A DNA stretch of 8,839 nucleotides from an uncultured Ilumatobacter sp. (lineage in GTDB: Bacteria > Actinomycetota > Acidimicrobiia > Acidimicrobiales > Ilumatobacteraceae): the NCBI GenBank assembly GCA_937891565.1, contig CALAHA010000259.1, positions 1 through 8,839 of the forward strand, written 5' to 3'. Below, piece after piece: positions 7,212 to 8,839 of this stretch (the stretch's first letter is position 1; every line of letters starts with the position of its first letter). Both the position numbers and the translations under genes were made by a program. Below the pieces are notes generated by a model that worked only from the letters and a program-made list of their open reading frames with translations, was not told the DNA's origin and searched no databases.

Positions 7212-7227
7212 GGACGGGGATCCGTCT
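7212..7227. terminator. Small hairpin between convergent genes, possible bidirectional terminator
   Basis: GACGG-GGAT-CCGTC forms a 5-bp stem, extended by one G-T pair, 14 bases after the dehydrogenase stop and touching the dtd stop codon. Its position between convergent stops fits a shared terminator. The stem is short and there is only a weak run of T on the plus strand (AAATTT at 7229-7234), so the call is tentative. Confidence 0.33.
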
Positions 7228-7697
7228 CAAATTTCGAGCATCAGGGTGACCGGGCCGTCGTTGGTCAGGTCGACTTCCATGTCAGTTCTGAAGACTCCTG
7301 TTTCGACGGTGGCGCCAGCTTCGCGGAGCCGAGCGACGACACGGTCGACTAACGGTTCAGCATGTTCTGGTCGTGCTGCGCCGATCCAACTCGGTCGCCG
7401 GCCCTTGCGGGCATCGCCGTACAGCGTGAACTGACTGACCACGAGCACCTCAGCCAGGTGGCCATCGGATGCAACGTCGGACAGCGATCGGTTCATCACG
7501 CCGTCAGCGTCGTCGAGGATGCGCAGACCCCAGAGTTTCGCGGCGAGACGGTCGGCGTGGTCAAGCGTGTCGTCGTGGGTGGCACCAATCAGGACGCATA
7601 AACCAGGCCCGATCGCCCCTGCCACCTCAAACAGATCGTCAGCTAACGTTCGGCTCCGCACCTCGGCCCGACGAACACGTTGCACCAGTCCTCGCAT
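7227..7697 (-). CDS. dtd: D-aminoacyl-tRNA deacylase
   Basis: Hydrolyses D-amino acids (classically D-Tyr) wrongly attached to tRNA, a cytoplasmic proofreading step; known family members also remove glycine from tRNA-Ala. The protein is 156 residues, close to the usual ~145-150. It begins 'MRGLVQRVRRAEV', as expected, and contains the family hallmarks: 'VVSQFTLYGDARKGRRPSW' in the middle and 'NDGPVTLMLEI' at the end, where the Gly-Pro motif forms the chiral selection site. The SQFT motif (Ser-Gln-Phe-Thr) is intact. The ATG at 7697 gives the standard N-terminus; an in-frame ATG at 7730 would add 11 residues with no family counterpart. An AGG triplet 9 bases upstream is only a weak ribosome binding site. 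The gene is divergent from the epimerase gene, with start codons 31 bp apart. Confidence 0.95.
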   Translation of the reverse strand: MRGLVQRVRRAEVRSRTLADDLFEVAGAIGPGLCVLIGATHDDTLDHADRLAAKLWGLRILDDADGVMNRSLSDVASDGHLAEVLVVSQFTLYGDARKGRRPSWIGAARPEHAEPLVDRVVARLREAGATVETGVFRTDMEVDLTNDGPVTLMLEI

Positions 7698-7721
7698 CGC
7701 CACAGCCTGGCATCGCCGCAA

Positions 7722-7734
7722 TAGATTCATGCAG
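7722..7734 (+). promoter_or_regulatory. Candidate leaderless -10 box of the epimerase gene
   Basis: TAGATT at 7722-7727 fits TAnnnT. It lies too close to the ATG at 7729 to serve it, but ends exactly 7 bases before an in-frame GTG at 7735. If real, the transcript and protein start at 7735 and the annotated ATG is two codons too early. No Shine-Dalgarno sequence precedes either start. Confidence 0.33.
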
Positions 7735-8580
7735 GTGAAAGATGATCTCGAGCTCACGCTGTCTGGCGAGAACGGCACCGCCACCGTGACCATCGATGCC
7801 ACGAATGGCGGGCGGATCGTGCAGATCGACCTCGATGGCATCCAACTGTTGATCCCGTCGCCCACGGTCGAACGTCGCGACTCGACGTCGTTCACGTGGG
7901 GCTGCTATCCCATGGCACCGTGGGCTGGGCGAGTCAGAGACGGCCGCTTCTCGTTTTTCGATGTCGATCACGAACTGCGGCTGAACCAAGACGACAGCGG
8001 CGATGGCACCCCTGGTTGCCAGCACGCAATGCACGGCACGGTCATGTCACGGGCCTGGACCGTTGCCGAACAGACCGCAACCTCGGTCGAGCTGAGTGCA
8101 CCGCTCGATCAGGCCGATACGGGCTGGGGGCTCGGTGGCATCGCACACCAGCGGTTCGAGGTACTCGACGGCCAAATTCGGTGCGAACTTTCGGTCAGTG
8201 TCGGCCCCGACGCACCCCCGATACCGGCCGAGGTCGGCTGGCACCCGTGGTGGAACAAGCCCGACCGCCTGACGTTCCATCCTGATGCGATGTACAAACG
8301 CGATGTGGTCGGCCTCCCGACAGGGCAGCTCATTGCACCGTCGCAAGGCCCCTGGGACGACTGCTTCGTCAACACGGCCCCGGTCATGCTGCACTACGAC
8401 CGGCCGACGCACCCTGACATCACGCTCAGTTCAGACTGCGATCACTGGGTTGTGTACGACAAGCCTGGCCACGCAACATGTGTCGAGGCCCAATCCGGCC
8501 CGCCTGACGCGTTCAACGTGCGGCCTCGGCTCGTCACTGGCGGCCATCCTCTACGACGCAGCATGACCATCAGCTGGTGA
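7729..8580 (+). CDS. Aldose 1-epimerase (mutarotase) family protein
   Basis: A 283-residue beta-sandwich protein of the galactose mutarotase superfamily, expected to interconvert alpha and beta anomers of a hexose or a related sugar. Family features appear in order: 'ATNGGRIVQIDLDG' near the N-terminus, 'MAPWAGRVRDGRF' around residues 63-75, His102 in 'HAMHG', His172 in 'EVGWHPWW', and Glu253 in 'CVEAQSGPPDAFN', the likely general base. All three catalytic positions are therefore kept. It is shorter than classical GalM (~340) and resembles the compact YeaD/GalM-like group, whose substrate is often unproven. The frame is open for 70 codons upstream, but that part overlaps dtd on the other strand and does not fit the family. 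The start is ATG 7729 or GTG 7735. The adjacent glycosyltransferase may share a sugar context, though this is only inference. Confidence 0.9.
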   Translation: MQVKDDLELTLSGENGTATVTIDATNGGRIVQIDLDGIQLLIPSPTVERRDSTSFTWGCYPMAPWAGRVRDGRFSFFDVDHELRLNQDDSGDGTPGCQHAMHGTVMSRAWTVAEQTATSVELSAPLDQADTGWGLGGIAHQRFEVLDGQIRCELSVSVGPDAPPIPAEVGWHPWWNKPDRLTFHPDAMYKRDVVGLPTGQLIAPSQGPWDDCFVNTAPVMLHYDRPTHPDITLSSDCDHWVVYDKPGHATCVEAQSGPPDAFNVRPRLVTGGHPLRRSMTISW

Positions 8581-8605
8581 TTCGCCGCATCACACGACGA
8601 CGCTT

Positions 8606-8621
8606 GTCACTTCGGGTCACT
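8606..8621 (+). promoter_or_regulatory. Direct repeat GTCACT spaced one helical turn
   Basis: GTCACT occurs at 8606-8611 and 8616-8621, a 10-bp period that puts both copies on the same face of the helix. They lie immediately upstream of the palindrome at 8624-8639 and of the glycosyltransferase gene. The arrangement suits binding of a tandem dimer such as a response regulator, but the repeat is short and could be chance. Confidence 0.27.
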
Positions 8622-8623
8622 CC

Positions 8624-8639
8624 GTTACCGGACGGTAAC
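8624..8639. promoter_or_regulatory. Palindrome GTTACCG-GA-CGGTAAC, probable operator
   Basis: A perfect 7-bp inverted repeat with a 2-base spacer lies 23 bp before the glycosyltransferase start and 43 bp after the epimerase stop. It covers the place where a -35 box would sit relative to the candidate -10 at 8650-8655, so a bound protein would control that promoter. It also fits the actinobacterial GlnR half-site pair (GTnAC, six bases, GaAAC) with one mismatch. It could alternatively act as a short hairpin terminator of the epimerase gene, but no T-run follows. Confidence 0.45.
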
Positions 8640-8649
8640 AACGCGCCGA

Positions 8650-8662
8650 TATCGTCCGTCGG
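8650..8662 (+). promoter_or_regulatory. Candidate leaderless -10 box of the glycosyltransferase gene
   Basis: TATCGT at 8650-8655 fits TAnnnT and ends 7 bases before the ATG at 8663, so transcription would start at the start codon. No Shine-Dalgarno sequence is visible. TTACCG within the palindrome (8625-8630) would be a poor -35 at a 19-base spacing. Confidence 0.4.
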
Positions 8663-8839
8663 ATGTCATCGGGGGAAAACCACCGGCTCCTGGATCCCAG
8701 TGAGCCCCTGAAGCTCGCGTACCTCACATACCGAGGTAAGCCGCATGTCGGTGGGCAGGGCGTCTACACACGCCACCTCACGAGGGCACTCGCCGATCTC
8801 GGCCACACGGTTGAAGTGCTCGGCGGCCAGCCCTACCCG
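8663..8839 (+). CDS. Glycosyltransferase, GT-B fold, family 4-like (N-terminal fragment)
   Basis: From the ATG at 8663 the frame stays open to the right edge, giving 59 residues. After about 15 hydrophilic residues comes a beta strand, 'LKLAYLTYRG', then 'VGGQGVYTRHLTRALADLGH' and 'VEVLGG'. A first strand followed by a Gly-Gly-x-Gly loop and an amphipathic helix ending 'L..LGH.V.V' is the standard N-terminal donor/acceptor-domain start of GT-B family 4 enzymes, which transfer sugars from nucleotide donors to lipids, glycans or small molecules. The catalytic C-terminal domain lies outside the window, so donor and acceptor cannot be inferred. An in-frame TAA at 8636-8638 limits how far upstream the start can be. 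The gene follows the epimerase after 82 bp on the same strand. Confidence 0.83.
   Translation, partial: MSSGENHRLLDPSEPLKLAYLTYRGKPHVGGQGVYTRHLTRALADLGHTVEVLGGQPYP

Noticed and set aside
7519..7728. Upstream extension of the epimerase by 70 codons
   Set aside because: It runs antisense through dtd and gives an Arg/Ser-rich stretch foreign to the mutarotase family.
1..8839. Search for tRNA, rRNA, CRISPR arrays, insertion sequences, phage genes or toxin-antitoxin pairs
   Set aside because: No cloverleaf-like sequence, regularly spaced repeats, transposase motifs, terminal inverted repeats or small toxin-like genes were found by reading. A dedicated RNA or profile search was not possible here.

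Overview
The window looks like chromosomal DNA of a high-GC (roughly 60-65% by eye) actinobacterium. Three things point to Acidimicrobiia (Ilumatobacter-like): codons rich in GC at the third position, a secreted protein with the 'RVADTR ... IVDVVGY' domain common in actinobacterial surface proteins, and a FAD-type HemY porphyrinogen oxidase. The assignment rests on protein style and is not certain. I saw no rRNA, tRNA, transposon, CRISPR or phage gene.

Layout. (1) 1-1222, minus: a secreted, modular surface protein cut by the left edge, with a signal peptide, an actinobacterial beta-rich domain, a short collagen-like Gly-X-Y stalk and a predicted beta-helix. (2) 1223-1447: divergent intergenic region with a TTTGACTGTCAAA palindrome and a candidate promoter for the surface gene. 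(3) 1448-2827, plus: FAD-dependent copro-/protoporphyrinogen oxidase (hemY), heme synthesis. (4) 2828-3088: intergenic, with a GC-rich hairpin and perhaps the remnant end of a minus-strand gene. (5) 3089-4726, plus: apolipoprotein N-acyltransferase (lnt), followed after 7 bp by (6) 4734-5303, a carboxymuconolactone-decarboxylase-family protein. (7) 5372-7198, plus: a large DmdC-type acyl-CoA dehydrogenase. (8) 7227-7697, minus: D-aminoacyl-tRNA deacylase (dtd), convergent with the dehydrogenase. (9) 7729-8580, plus: aldose 1-epimerase-family protein, divergent from dtd. (10) 8663-8839, plus: N-terminus of a GT-B (family 4-like) glycosyltransferase, cut by the right edge.

Most genes are housekeeping or metabolic and do not form one pathway. 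lnt and the CMD-family gene are the only clear operon pair. The epimerase and the glycosyltransferase may both concern sugars, but they are separated by what looks like an independent promoter.

Two observations stand out. First, the Lnt homologue keeps the Glu and Lys of the nitrilase-type active site but has Ser412 where the nucleophilic Cys should be, and its whole catalytic domain contains no cysteine. Second, several genes (hemY, acyl-CoA dehydrogenase, epimerase, glycosyltransferase) have a -10-like hexamer ending exactly 7 bases before a start codon and lack a good Shine-Dalgarno sequence, the geometry of leaderless transcripts. I found no convincing new multi-gene system in this window.
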